Assembly: GCF_943192915.1 (NCBI RefSeq)
Contig: NZ_CALPCD010000009.1
Location: forward strand, 17,828 to 81,827
Reading direction: 5' to 3'
Length of the DNA stretch: 64,000 nt
Origin: Anaerotardibacter muris
Lineage (GTDB): Bacteria > Actinomycetota > Coriobacteriia > Coriobacteriales > Eggerthellaceae
Position 1 is the first letter of the stretch. Each line of letters starts with the position of its first letter. The position numbers and the translations under genes are program-made. The notes below the pieces were generated by a model that searched no databases, was not told where the DNA came from, and saw only the letters and a program-made list of their open reading frames with translations. This document shows positions 53,646 to 62,187 of the stretch, one piece after another.

Positions 53646-54488
53646 TTAGAGAGACGAGACGGTGTTGAAGATCTCGCGGATGGATGCGGAAGCATCGGAG
53701 CGAGCAAGCAGATAGAAGGACGCGAAAGCGCAGGCGTGGTCAAAGGGGACGAGCACGCGACCAGAGTTGTTGTGTTGCTGATAGCGCGCGTCCGAGGCGA
53801 ACATGAGCGCGTTTTGATTCGCGGCCAGGTGAAGCAGCATGGCTTCGTCTTCCTGGATGATGAATTCACATTGAGGCAATGCTTGGCGCACAGCATCGGC
53901 CCAAAAGCCTACGCGCTGCGCCATCAGGAATGTTTCACCTGCAAGATCTTTTGCGGAAAGCTTCTTGCGCTTCGCCAGGCGATGCTGTGGCGAAAGAGAG
54001 ATGGACAGCTGCTCGTCCATCAGGTGACAGCAGTTTACTGACGGATATTGGACGGGTTTAAGCGAGATTCCTAGGTCGATGTCCCCGTTGATGATGTCTC
54101 GCTCGACTGCTGACTGACTTTCCATGCGCGAAGTGAGCAACTGTTCGGGAAAGTGCTCGACCGTGATGGCTGTTAAACGCCAGAGTGGCGCTGGGGCCAC
54201 CGTGCCCACCATCAGTGTTGCTGCGCGATCGGTCAATTCGTCGATAGCCTTCATCATGAATCGCTCTTCGCGTAGTATGGCGCGTGCATATTCTAGGATC
54301 GCGTTGCCTACGCGGCTCAATACTACGCGCCGTCCAATGCGCTCGAATAGACTCACTCCCAGCTCCGCTTCGAGCCGAGCGATAGAGCGACTGAGCGCAG
54401 GCTGCGAAATGTTGAGCGATTCGGCAGCAGCGCTGACAGTTCCCAGACGCGCGATGGCGTCAAATTGTCTTAGTTGATCGAAATTCAT
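53646..54488 (-). CDS. LysR family transcriptional regulator
   Basis: The 280-residue protein has the LysR winged helix (MNFDQLRQFDAIARLGTVSA, NISQPALSRSIARLEAELG, LFERIGRRVVLS) and a co-inducer-binding domain. It is divergent from the tandem aldo-keto reductase genes, the classic LysR arrangement, so they are probable targets. The shared gap has two short palindromes (54507-54516 and 54526-54533). Confidence 0.92.
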   Translation of the reverse strand: MNFDQLRQFDAIARLGTVSAAAESLNISQPALSRSIARLEAELGVSLFERIGRRVVLSRVGNAILEYARAILREERFMMKAIDELTDRAATLMVGTVAPAPLWRLTAITVEHFPEQLLTSRMESQSAVERDIINGDIDLGISLKPVQYPSVNCCHLMDEQLSISLSPQHRLAKRKKLSAKDLAGETFLMAQRVGFWADAVRQALPQCEFIIQEDEAMLLHLAANQNALMFASDARYQQHNNSGRVLVPFDHACAFASFYLLARSDASASIREIFNTVSSL

Positions 54489-54506
54489 GATCGCTTATTC
54501 CGTTTC

Positions 54507-54533
54507 TGCATATGCAACACTTCATAATGCATT
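54507..54533. promoter_or_regulatory. Putative LysR operator in the divergent promoter
   Basis: TGCATATGCA (54507-54516) and AATGCATT (54526-54533) are two small palindromes with similar cores, 19 bp apart, between the LysR gene and the reductase gene. CATAAT (54523-54528) is a possible -10 for the plus-strand operon. Confidence 0.45.
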
Positions 54534-54595
54534 GTACTTCAAGCTGTTCACCTGCAAGAATCAGATATAAGGAAGAAAAAAGAAACGAGGTTTCT

Positions 54596-55444
54596 ATGCT
54601 TGAATTCACTATGAATGACGGGAATACGATCCCTGCTGTTGGCTACGGTGTCTTTCTGATGACGCCCGAAGAGGTAGAAGCGCATCTGCCCGAGGCTATC
54701 GATGCGGGTTATCGTCATATCGATACTGCAAATGCTTACTTCAACGAAAAGGCAGTTGGTCGCGTGGTGAACGCCAGCGATCTTCCGCGTGAGGAATTCT
54801 TCATCACCACGAAGCTGTTCCCGCAGAGCTACCCCTATGAGCAGTGCAAGGTGGACATCGATGCCACTCTTGCGCGTCTGAACACGGACTACATCGACCT
54901 ACTTCTACTGCACCAGCCCTATGGCGAATACGTGCAGGCGTGGAAGGCAATGGAAGAAGCTGTGGCTGAAGGTAAGGTACGATCGATCGGCTTGTCGAAC
55001 TTCCCGCAGGCAAAGCTGCAGGAGATCCTGGATGTGGCTACCATCACTCCAGCAGTAGTGCAGATCGAGATCAATCCGTATTGGAATCAGCACGAGATGA
55101 AGGAATTCCTGGCACCTTATGATGTGACCTTTGAGGCATGGTATCCGCTGGGCCATGGCGATGAGAAGCTGCTGGCCGAGCCTATTTTCGCTGAGCTTGG
55201 CAAGAAATACAGCAAGACACCTGCGCAGATCATCTTGCGCTGGCACCTGCAAGAGGGAAACGTCATCTTTCCGAAGACGCTTAACCCTGCGCACATGGCG
55301 GATAATATCGATATCTTCGACTTTGAATTGACCGATGAAGAGATGGCGCGCATCAACAGCCTGCCACAGAATCCTTACTACATCGTTCCTGATGAAGCAC
55401 CTGATTTTGTGCTGACCGTGAACGATTATGACGCGCAGAAATAG
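54596..55444 (+). CDS. Aldo/keto reductase
   Basis: The 282-residue NADPH-dependent reductase has the complete tetrad Asp43 (RHIDTANAY), Tyr48, Lys73 (TTKLFPQ) and His106 (LLLLHQPYG), and the cofactor part ALRW-like IILRWHLQEGNVIFPKTLN. ATG 54596 follows AACGAGG. It lies opposite the LysR gene and 48 nt upstream of a second reductase of a different subgroup. Substrate unknown. Confidence 0.93.
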   Translation: MLEFTMNDGNTIPAVGYGVFLMTPEEVEAHLPEAIDAGYRHIDTANAYFNEKAVGRVVNASDLPREEFFITTKLFPQSYPYEQCKVDIDATLARLNTDYIDLLLLHQPYGEYVQAWKAMEEAVAEGKVRSIGLSNFPQAKLQEILDVATITPAVVQIEINPYWNQHEMKEFLAPYDVTFEAWYPLGHGDEKLLAEPIFAELGKKYSKTPAQIILRWHLQEGNVIFPKTLNPAHMADNIDIFDFELTDEEMARINSLPQNPYYIVPDEAPDFVLTVNDYDAQK

Positions 55445-55492
55445 CCTTGTGCGTCGACTTCTGAAACTTGACCTGACTGAAGAGAGGACCCG

Positions 55493-56635
55493 ATGAACAA
55501 CCTTGGATTTGGCGCGATGCGCATGCCTGTGCTCGGAGACGACACCACTGCATTCGACTACGAACAGCTCAACCAGATGGTGGATACCTTCCTGGATGCG
55601 GGCTATACCTATTTCGATACGAGCTTCGTCTATCACAATGGCACGAGCGAACAGGCCATGCGCAAGGCGTTGGTCGAGCGTCATCCGCGCGATTCGTTCA
55701 CCATCGCAACGAAATTCCCCACCTTTATGAACTTGCCGGAAGACCAGGTCGAAGCTACTTTCCAGAAGCAGCTCGACAACCTGGGTGTGGACTATGTCGA
55801 CTATTATCTGCTGCACAATATCCAGACCGTGCTGTATTGCGGCATCGATGGCAAAGGTGGCATCGTCCAGGAAACGCATCTGTTCGACCACCTGAAGCGC
55901 TGGAAGGAGGAGGGTCGTGCTAAGCACATTGGCTTCTCATTCCATTCTTCGGCAGTAGTGCTCGACCGTGTGCTGACGGAACACCCCGAAGTGGACTTCG
56001 TGCAGATTGCGGTGAACCCGATCGATTGGGATAGTGAGTTCGTGCAGGCTGCGCAATGTTATGAGGTCATTCGTCGCCATGGCAAGCGGGTCGTGATCAT
56101 GGAAATGGTGAAGGGCGGCGGCTTGGCTAGCTTGCCTGTGGACGCGGAAGCATTGTTGAAGGCGCTGCGTCCTGATGAATCGATCGCTTCGTGGTCGCTA
56201 CGTTTTTCGCTCGAGATGCAGGATGTTATCGCGGTGCTTTCGGGCATGTCCACGTTGCAGCAGGTCGAGGACAATATCGTTACCACGAAGGCAGCCGAAC
56301 CGTTGAGCGCGGTCGAGGTTGACGCGTTGTGGAAGGCTATGGCTCTCTATCGCGAAAGCGCACCTATCACTCCTGTGCAGCTGAAAGCGTTCGAGGGTAT
56401 CACTTGGAACAACGTGCCAGTTACGGCCATCTTGCAGGCCTATAGCATCTGCCAGATCCAGCCCGATCCTGGTTTCTCGGATGACAATAACTACTTCAAG
56501 AATGCGCTTGCCGAGCTGGCACATCTGGATATGGCTGGCGAGCTGCCACATCAGCAGGTAGTTCTTCCTAACGGCGAAGATGCCACTCCGCTGGTCGACG
56601 AAGCCGTTGCTTGGCTGAAAGCCCACTCGTTCTAA
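55493..56635 (+). CDS. Aldo/keto reductase (COG1453-like, without the C-terminal ferredoxin cysteines)
   Basis: The 380-residue protein has Asp42 (TYFDTSFVYHNG), Tyr47, Lys74 (ATKFP) and His108 (YLLHN), and WSLRFSLEMQDVIAVLSGMS. COG1453 members usually end in a 4Fe-4S cysteine cluster; here the 100-residue C-terminal tail has only one Cys (SICQIQ), so the cluster is lost or never present. AGAGGACC precedes ATG 55493. It is co-transcribed with the reductase upstream. Confidence 0.87.
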   Translation: MNNLGFGAMRMPVLGDDTTAFDYEQLNQMVDTFLDAGYTYFDTSFVYHNGTSEQAMRKALVERHPRDSFTIATKFPTFMNLPEDQVEATFQKQLDNLGVDYVDYYLLHNIQTVLYCGIDGKGGIVQETHLFDHLKRWKEEGRAKHIGFSFHSSAVVLDRVLTEHPEVDFVQIAVNPIDWDSEFVQAAQCYEVIRRHGKRVVIMEMVKGGGLASLPVDAEALLKALRPDESIASWSLRFSLEMQDVIAVLSGMSTLQQVEDNIVTTKAAEPLSAVEVDALWKAMALYRESAPITPVQLKAFEGITWNNVPVTAILQAYSICQIQPDPGFSDDNNYFKNALAELAHLDMAGELPHQQVVLPNGEDATPLVDEAVAWLKAHSF

Positions 56636-56663
56636 AAGTGGGCACCTTGGGACCTGTCCCCGA
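56636..56663. repeat. Short fragment of the dispersed palindrome
   Basis: TTGGGACCTGTCCCCGAAG follows the stop of the second aldo-keto reductase; it matches one arm of the family element. Confidence 0.5.
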
Positions 56664-56675
56664 AGTATTCGAGGC

Positions 56676-57875
56676 TTATTCGGGGCTGGTCTGGATCTTT
56701 TGCTTCACAAGCCAGTAGATGGAGATGAGCAGGGTGCCGATGGCGGGGATGAGCATAACCAGCCACATGGATGAATACGCGCCCGACAGGCTTCCCATTG
56801 CTGGCTCGAGGCTTTCGACCACGAATCCGCCGATGATGGGGCCAAGCAGCGTGCCCAGATCCATGCCGGTGAAGGTGGTGTTGCTTGCGGCGCCGCGGCG
56901 CGAAATGGGCACCGACGCCAGTGCGAGCGATTGCAGCAACGGAGCACAGCAGCCAAAGCCAGCCGAACCCAACACGGCCGCAAGGATGAAGCCGGGCAGG
57001 CTGTTCGCGAACGAAAGCGCGATGTAAGAACTGGCGAAGAATAGGATGCCCACGGCCAGCAAGCGCGGGGTGCCGAACCTGTCCGCCAGGCTGCCGAAGA
57101 GCGGGCGCGTGACGAACAGACAGAGCGCGTAGATGACGAAGAACAGGCTCATCTGCTCGACGCCCACCGAGTAGCCGTACAGCACAACATACGAGGTCAT
57201 ACACGAAAATGATGTTGCCAGCAGCATCAGTGCCACGCCTTTGCCCACGGCTTGCGGCGCGAACATGCGATCGAGCTTCAGCTCGTATTTCAGACGCTCG
57301 TGATACGGTTCTTTGATCAATAGGATCCCCATGATCGCAACGAGCACGCATGCCGCCGCAGATGCATACGTGACGGAAAATCCGATCGCGTCGATAAGAT
57401 ACAGACCCACCGCCGGGCCGATGACCTGCGCAACCGACTGCGCCAGCGCGTAGATGCTAATGCCGCTGGCGAACTTCGCCTTGGGCAGGAACTCCGACAC
57501 CAGCGACATAGCCAGCGGACCGCCGCAGCCAATACCGATGCCATGGAAGAGCCTGACCACGATCAACGCCTCGAGCGTGTCGACCACGCCATACAAGAAC
57601 AGGCACATGCACGTGATAGCCTGCGACGCGATCAGCAGCCATTTGCGCGAGAAGCTGTCGAACGCCGGCCCCGCGAATGGGCGAATGAGCAGCGCTGTTA
57701 CCGTGAACGAACTGACCACGATGCCGATCATACCCGTGGTTGCGCCCATCGAATCGATGTAGAGCGGCAGGGTGGTGCCTGCCATGAACGCCGCCATGGA
57801 TTGGAACAGATTCACCGCCATCAAGATGATGAACGGCAGGCTCCAGATAGTCTCTTTCTTTGCGGTGGTTTCCAT
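56676..57875 (-). CDS. MFS transporter
   Basis: The 399-residue protein has 12 membrane helices with the MFS loop RPFAGPAFDSFSRKW and the later RPLFGSLADRFGTPR. It begins METTAKKETIWSLPFIILMAVNLFQSMAAF. It starts six nt after the stop of the HAD gene on the minus strand, so the two form an operon. Substrate unknown; drug-efflux resemblance only. Confidence 0.87.
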   Translation of the reverse strand: METTAKKETIWSLPFIILMAVNLFQSMAAFMAGTTLPLYIDSMGATTGMIGIVVSSFTVTALLIRPFAGPAFDSFSRKWLLIASQAITCMCLFLYGVVDTLEALIVVRLFHGIGIGCGGPLAMSLVSEFLPKAKFASGISIYALAQSVAQVIGPAVGLYLIDAIGFSVTYASAAACVLVAIMGILLIKEPYHERLKYELKLDRMFAPQAVGKGVALMLLATSFSCMTSYVVLYGYSVGVEQMSLFFVIYALCLFVTRPLFGSLADRFGTPRLLAVGILFFASSYIALSFANSLPGFILAAVLGSAGFGCCAPLLQSLALASVPISRRGAASNTTFTGMDLGTLLGPIIGGFVVESLEPAMGSLSGAYSSMWLVMLIPAIGTLLISIYWLVKQKIQTSPE

Positions 57876-57881
57876 TGGTTC

Positions 57882-58547
57882 CTATTCCGTGCGGTTCAGG
57901 GCTTCAATCAGTTTAGGCAGATCGGCGAAAGTATCGATCTCATGATCAGGATGCTCGGCCGTAAGTGATTCAGGTGAGAACATGCCCCAGCGTGCCGCTA
58001 TCGTAGTGCACCCCGCCGCATTACCCGCTTTGATGTCGTACGGGCTGTCGCCGATGTAGGCGCAGTGCGCGGGATCAACACCCATGAGGCGACAGGCTTC
58101 CAGGATGGGGCCAGGTTCGGGCTTGTGAACAGGGAAGTCATCCGATCCGATGAGCACTTCGAAATAGTCGCGAATGCCGCAGATCTCTAACCCGCGATCG
58201 GCAAGCCAGTGACGCTTCGATGTGACCACGCCCATGCGATAGCCCGCACGTTTCAGTGCTTCGAGTCCGTCTTTCACGCCTGGGAAGATGTTCACGCCTT
58301 CATCATGGATAGAGTCGTTGTAGGCACGATAGGCGGCTACGGTTCGATCGACCTGCGATTCATCGTCAAGGAAGGTACGCATCTGGTCCTCGAGCGGAGT
58401 GCCTACGCCGTGCATCAGCTCTTCATCGCTGCGATCTTGGCCCAGTTCGCCATTCACGATGTAGCGCATGGCTTCAAGGATGATGTCGTAGGTGTCGATC
58501 AGGGTGCCATCGCAATCGAACAGCAAGCAGTCGATGTTGTGATCCAT
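57882..58547 (-). CDS. HAD-superfamily phosphatase (phosphoglycolate phosphatase-like)
   Basis: The 221-residue enzyme has motif I LLFDCDGTLIDT, motif II VVTSKRHW, Lys in VHKPEPGPILEA and motif IV YIGDSPYDIKAGNAAG, with the helical cap of the Gph/PpaX class. ATG 58547 follows GGAGGAAGGC; a 23-codon longer frame has no such site. It probably removes phosphate from a small metabolite. Confidence 0.9.
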   Translation of the reverse strand: MDHNIDCLLFDCDGTLIDTYDIILEAMRYIVNGELGQDRSDEELMHGVGTPLEDQMRTFLDDESQVDRTVAAYRAYNDSIHDEGVNIFPGVKDGLEALKRAGYRMGVVTSKRHWLADRGLEICGIRDYFEVLIGSDDFPVHKPEPGPILEACRLMGVDPAHCAYIGDSPYDIKAGNAAGCTTIAARWGMFSPESLTAEHPDHEIDTFADLPKLIEALNRTE

Positions 58548-58869
58548 AAATGCCTTCCTCCGCGACCGATTCCGCATATGCTGGGGGCTTTTCCGAGCGG
58601 GTGATTTCGCGCGCATGCATGCGAAGAATCTGTGATGAGTTGTATTCTAGCGCGTAACAGCTTGTTTTCGCATCACGACCATTCGTTGCATCCTGTACAC
58701 GATCGGTCTTGTTTCACTCTAAAATCAAAGTAGCTCATTTTGACGTGTGGTGCAGCACGCCCCCACGAAGCGAGCATAAGGTCGGCTGCCAGCTCTAAGG
58801 CCTCCGATCGAAGACCGAGAACTTGCTTTGGCAAGTACCCAGCCGTGTGCTTGAATTGGAGGGGACGAA
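58548..58869. other. Intergenic region before the second AGCS gene
   Basis: This 322-nt gap between divergent genes holds no gene. ACTTGC-TTTG-GCAAGT (58821-58836) is a perfect 6-bp hairpin. GGAGGGG just before 58870 is the ribosome site of the AGCS gene. No glycine-riboswitch pattern was found although that would be usual for this family. Confidence 0.45.
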
Positions 58870-60375
58870 ATGGAATTCACTAGCATCAATAGCTTCCTGG
58901 TGCTCATCACCAGCGACATAGATAACTTCATGTACACCTATATATTGGTAGCGCTGCTCGTGTTCACGGGCATCTATTTCACCATCCGTACGCGTGGCGT
59001 GCAGTTCCGCTACATCAAAGACATGTTCTCGCAATTGTTCGAGAAGAAGGTGGATAAAGGCGGTAAGACCATTTCCTCCTTCCAGGCGATGATGGTCTCC
59101 ACTGGTTCGCGCGTAGGTACGGGCAATATTGCTGGCATCGCTACGGCGCTTGCTATCGGTGGCCCTGGCGCACTGTTCTGGATGTGGGTGATGGCGCTAG
59201 TGGGCGCCGCTTCGGCATTCATCGAGTCCACGCTCGCGCAGATTTGGAAGGTGAGGGCAGGCGACGGACAGTTCCGTGGCGGCCCGGCTTACTACATCCA
59301 GCAGGGTCTAGGTAAGCGCTGGATGGGCATCCTCTTCGCTATTTCGCTGATCGCATGCTTCGCAATCGGATTCAATGAACTTCAGGCTTATAATGCTGCG
59401 TCAGCGCTGGAATACTACATTCCCGACTACGCTACGAATGGCGCGGCGGTGGTGATGGGCATCGTACTGACGGCGTTCACGGGTTTGGTCATCTTTGGCG
59501 GAGCTCATCGCATTTCAGTGATCAATTCATGGGTCGTGCCTATCATGGCACTGGCATACATTGGCTTGGGCGTGTTCGTTACGATAACACATCTCTATCT
59601 TCTGCCTGAAGCTTTCGGCATGGTGTTCCAGTCGGCCTTCGACTTCACGGCGATCTTCGGCGGTTTCGCGGGGTCGGCTTTGATGCTGGGTATCAAGCGT
59701 GGTCTGTTCTCGAATGAAGCGGGCATGGGTTCTGCGCCGAACGCTGCTGCTTCGGCTTCGGTCTCGCATCCGGCCAAGCAGGGCCTGGTCCAAACGCTTT
59801 CGGTCTATATCGACACGCTGTTCATCTGCACCTGTTCGGCTATGATCGTGCTGGTGTTCATGGTGCAAGACCCACAGACTGCCGCAGGGCTCAACGGCAT
59901 GCCGCTCGTGCAGATGGCACTGCATCATTTTGCGGGAGACTTCGGTATCGGGTTCATCACCATCGCGGTGTTCTTGTTCGCTTACACCAGCTTGATCGGC
60001 AATTACTTCTATGCGGAATCGAATTTGAAGTTCATCGTTGGTGAACGTAAGGGCGTTGTGTTCTGGTTCCGTGTGGCTTGTCTTGCCATCGTGTTCATTG
60101 GCTGCCTGAGCAGCTTCGACCTGGCTTGGAATGTGGCGGATATCCTGATGGGCTTCATGTGCATCATCAACTTGATCGCTATCTTACTGCTGGGCAAGTG
60201 GGCGCTGAAGTGCATGGATGATTACGCGCGCCAGCGCAAAGAGGGCGTGGATCCCATCTTTCATGCGTCATCGATACCTGGCCTGCCCAAGTGCGAATGC
60301 TGGAGCGATGAATTCGATGTCCATATCGAGCAAGCCGTTGCTGAACAAGCAGTCGCCAAGCAAGAAGAGCGTTAG
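58870..60375 (+). CDS. AGCS family sodium:alanine/glycine symporter (second paralogue)
   Basis: The 501-residue protein has YFTIRTRGVQFR, SSFQAMMVSTGSRVGTGNIAG, FWMWVMALVGAASAFIEST, GGPAYYIQQGLG and KRGLFSNEAGMGSAPNAAA. These are the AGCS hallmarks; it differs in many positions from the other copy at 21.7 kb, so the two are likely to have different substrates. The C-terminal 45 residues are hydrophilic. TTGGAGGGGACGAA precedes ATG 58870. Confidence 0.93.
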   Translation: MEFTSINSFLVLITSDIDNFMYTYILVALLVFTGIYFTIRTRGVQFRYIKDMFSQLFEKKVDKGGKTISSFQAMMVSTGSRVGTGNIAGIATALAIGGPGALFWMWVMALVGAASAFIESTLAQIWKVRAGDGQFRGGPAYYIQQGLGKRWMGILFAISLIACFAIGFNELQAYNAASALEYYIPDYATNGAAVVMGIVLTAFTGLVIFGGAHRISVINSWVVPIMALAYIGLGVFVTITHLYLLPEAFGMVFQSAFDFTAIFGGFAGSALMLGIKRGLFSNEAGMGSAPNAAASASVSHPAKQGLVQTLSVYIDTLFICTCSAMIVLVFMVQDPQTAAGLNGMPLVQMALHHFAGDFGIGFITIAVFLFAYTSLIGNYFYAESNLKFIVGERKGVVFWFRVACLAIVFIGCLSSFDLAWNVADILMGFMCIINLIAILLLGKWALKCMDDYARQRKEGVDPIFHASSIPGLPKCECWSDEFDVHIEQAVAEQAVAKQEER

Positions 60376-60544
60376 CCAGGACATTCTGAAAAAGCGGGAT
60401 CAAACCTTAAAGCGTCCAATTTCTTAGGGCGCAGAGGGTTTGACACGAGCTATTTTTGTTGGTGGTTTTGTTGCTCACGATTAGTGTCCAGGCTTTATAT
60501 TTCAGAAAAACGTGAGAAATTTCTTACTTTCAGTTCAAAAAATC

Positions 60545-60598
60545 CTAAAAAATTATTTAGTATTCCCGTTGTAAAATTCTATAAAATTTTTTAGAATT
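60545..60598 (+). promoter_or_regulatory. hicAB promoter with two overlapping palindromes
   Basis: CTAAA/TTTAG (60545-60560) and AATTCTA/TAGAATT (60575-60598) are inverted repeats. TTAGTA (60557-60562) and TATAAA (60580-60585), 17 bp apart, serve as -35 and -10 and each falls in one palindrome. Repression by the HTH-bearing HicB-like protein is the natural reading. The stretch is AT-rich compared with the surroundings. Confidence 0.6.
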
Positions 60599-60617
60599 AT
60601 CGACAGGAAGAGGCGCG

Positions 60618-60818
60618 ATGGTCAAGCGCAAAGACGTGATCAGGTTCTTTAGGCTTCGAGGATTCTCTCTCGAGAAAGCAGCTAATCACGATAAACTCGT
60701 GCATCCTGATGGCCGATGGACCGTACTAGGGCGGCATCGAGAGATCAGGAATAGGACGTTCGAGGATATGAAGAAGCAAGTAGGGCTTAAAGGCTCTGAC
60801 CGAAATGGGAAGAGGTAA
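60618..60818 (+). CDS. hicA: HicA-like mRNA interferase toxin
   Basis: The 66-residue protein reads MVKRKDVIRFFRLRGFSLEK and continues with HDKLVHPDGRWTVLGRHREI, where the His of the first part corresponds to the catalytic His of the double-stranded RNA-binding fold of HicA. AGGAAGAGGCGCG precedes the ATG. It is three nt upstream of the HicB-like gene. Confidence 0.82.
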   Translation: MVKRKDVIRFFRLRGFSLEKAANHDKLVHPDGRWTVLGRHREIRNRTFEDMKKQVGLKGSDRNGKR

Positions 60819-60821
60819 GAA

Positions 60822-61277
60822 ATGCTGCACGTATACGAATTCGAAGTGTTCAAAGATGAGAATTTCTTCATAGTAGAGCCCTTTGATATGTTGGGCGCAA
60901 CTCAGGGCGAGACTTTTCAAGAGGCTTGCGAAATGGCCGCCGATTGGCTGAAGATCGACATGGAACATCGTGCCATGCATGAAATCCCGTTTCCGACCCC
61001 CACGTTCGGTAATGAATTGCAACATGGTGGTGAACGTCTGGTTGTCGCAGTTGAGGCAGGACGAGATACGGTCGAGAAGATGACTGCATCCGAAGCGGCC
61101 CGTCGTTTAGGAGTAACTCCGGGCCGTGTCTCTCAAATGATGAAGACATGCCAACTCGAAGGCTTCAAAGAAGGTGGTACTCTTTGGATCACCAAGGGCT
61201 CTGTAGATGCGCGCCTGGAAGACCGACCCAAAGCTGGTCGCCCCCGAAAAGACCAGGCCGAAAAGAAGCGCGCCTAA
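60822..61277 (+). CDS. hicB: HicB-like antitoxin with C-terminal helix-turn-helix
   Basis: The 151-residue protein has a HicB-type N-terminal fold (FFIVEPFDMLGATQGETFQEA, CEMAADWLKIDM) and a C-terminal helix-turn-helix (MTASEAARRLGVTPGRVSQMM) followed by a basic tail (KAGRPRKDQAEKKRA). The first part should bind the toxin and the second the operator. It follows the toxin by three nt. Confidence 0.82.
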   Translation: MLHVYEFEVFKDENFFIVEPFDMLGATQGETFQEACEMAADWLKIDMEHRAMHEIPFPTPTFGNELQHGGERLVVAVEAGRDTVEKMTASEAARRLGVTPGRVSQMMKTCQLEGFKEGGTLWITKGSVDARLEDRPKAGRPRKDQAEKKRA

Positions 61278-61347
61278 ACTCCTAATCAGTCTTGGTCACG
61301 CACTCGATTATGCCGCATCTACTTGTAAAACGCTTGGGCACAGAAAA

Positions 61348-62169
61348 CTAGGTTAAGTCATCAAGGAAATTTTCGATCGCTGCATTTACGAATTCGGGGT
61401 TGTCGCAGGTTGAATTATGACCGGCGTTGGGAATCCAATGAATGGGATTGCCCGTGCGTTCTTCCCACGCGCGGTTATAACGTCGAGCAGAACCAGCGCC
61501 GTCTTTCTCGCCACAAAGGATCAAGAAAGGGCAATCGATTTGGTAGGGGCGGTCAGCCTCTACCGCTTCGGCAAGAACGCGGAACCCGTGAGCCGATAGG
61601 TCGCAATATTCGGATTTGCGATAGTTGCGCATCATCACATGCATGATGGCCTGTCCGTATTCAGTAGTTAAATTACCTTTCGCACCAAGATTCACGAGTA
61701 CGTTCCAGGGGAATGCTTGGAACATGAGCTTCGTATGTCTGAGCGCAGCTAATTCCCAGGCTGCATAATATGAACGTTGCAACGGACACGAATCAACCGA
61801 AACGAAACCACACGCAACGCCAGGAAACAGATCCATGAATGCTTGCGAGACGTAGCCACCCATAGACTGCCCAACAAGCACGGGATGTTCAATCCTTTCA
61901 GCATCGAGGATTCCTTTCAGCCAGCGCGCTTTATCGTCGAGCGTCCAATCGAGCGCAAAGGGACGTGACAGGCCGTGGTTCGGCGCATCCCAAACCAGCA
62001 GGTTCGCTTTCGCGGCAAAATACTCGACCTGCCTATCGAATAGACGATGATCTGCGGTCAAACCCGGCAAGAATACGAGCCAAGGTTGCCTCTGATTCGG
62101 TTGCTCGGTCACCCAATATGCGATGCGACCGCGGTCGGTGGTGTAAGTCTTTGGTGTAAGTCCATTCAT
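61348..62169 (-). CDS. Alpha/beta hydrolase
   Basis: The 273-residue protein has FLPGLTADHRLFDRQ, GQSMGGYVSQA with Ser102, an Asp in CGEKDGAGS and His in IPNAGHNSTCDNPE. It differs clearly from the hydrolase at 42.7 kb. YNRAWEERTGNPIHWIPNAG suggests lid elements. Substrate unknown. Confidence 0.85.
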   Translation of the reverse strand: MNGLTPKTYTTDRGRIAYWVTEQPNQRQPWLVFLPGLTADHRLFDRQVEYFAAKANLLVWDAPNHGLSRPFALDWTLDDKARWLKGILDAERIEHPVLVGQSMGGYVSQAFMDLFPGVACGFVSVDSCPLQRSYYAAWELAALRHTKLMFQAFPWNVLVNLGAKGNLTTEYGQAIMHVMMRNYRKSEYCDLSAHGFRVLAEAVEADRPYQIDCPFLILCGEKDGAGSARRYNRAWEERTGNPIHWIPNAGHNSTCDNPEFVNAAIENFLDDLT

Positions 62170-62187
62170 TGTGGGCTCTCTCGGGTG

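Noticed and set aside
58548..58869. Glycine riboswitch before the AGCS gene
   Set aside because: The conserved purine-rich core and tandem aptamers of that class could not be found in the gap.
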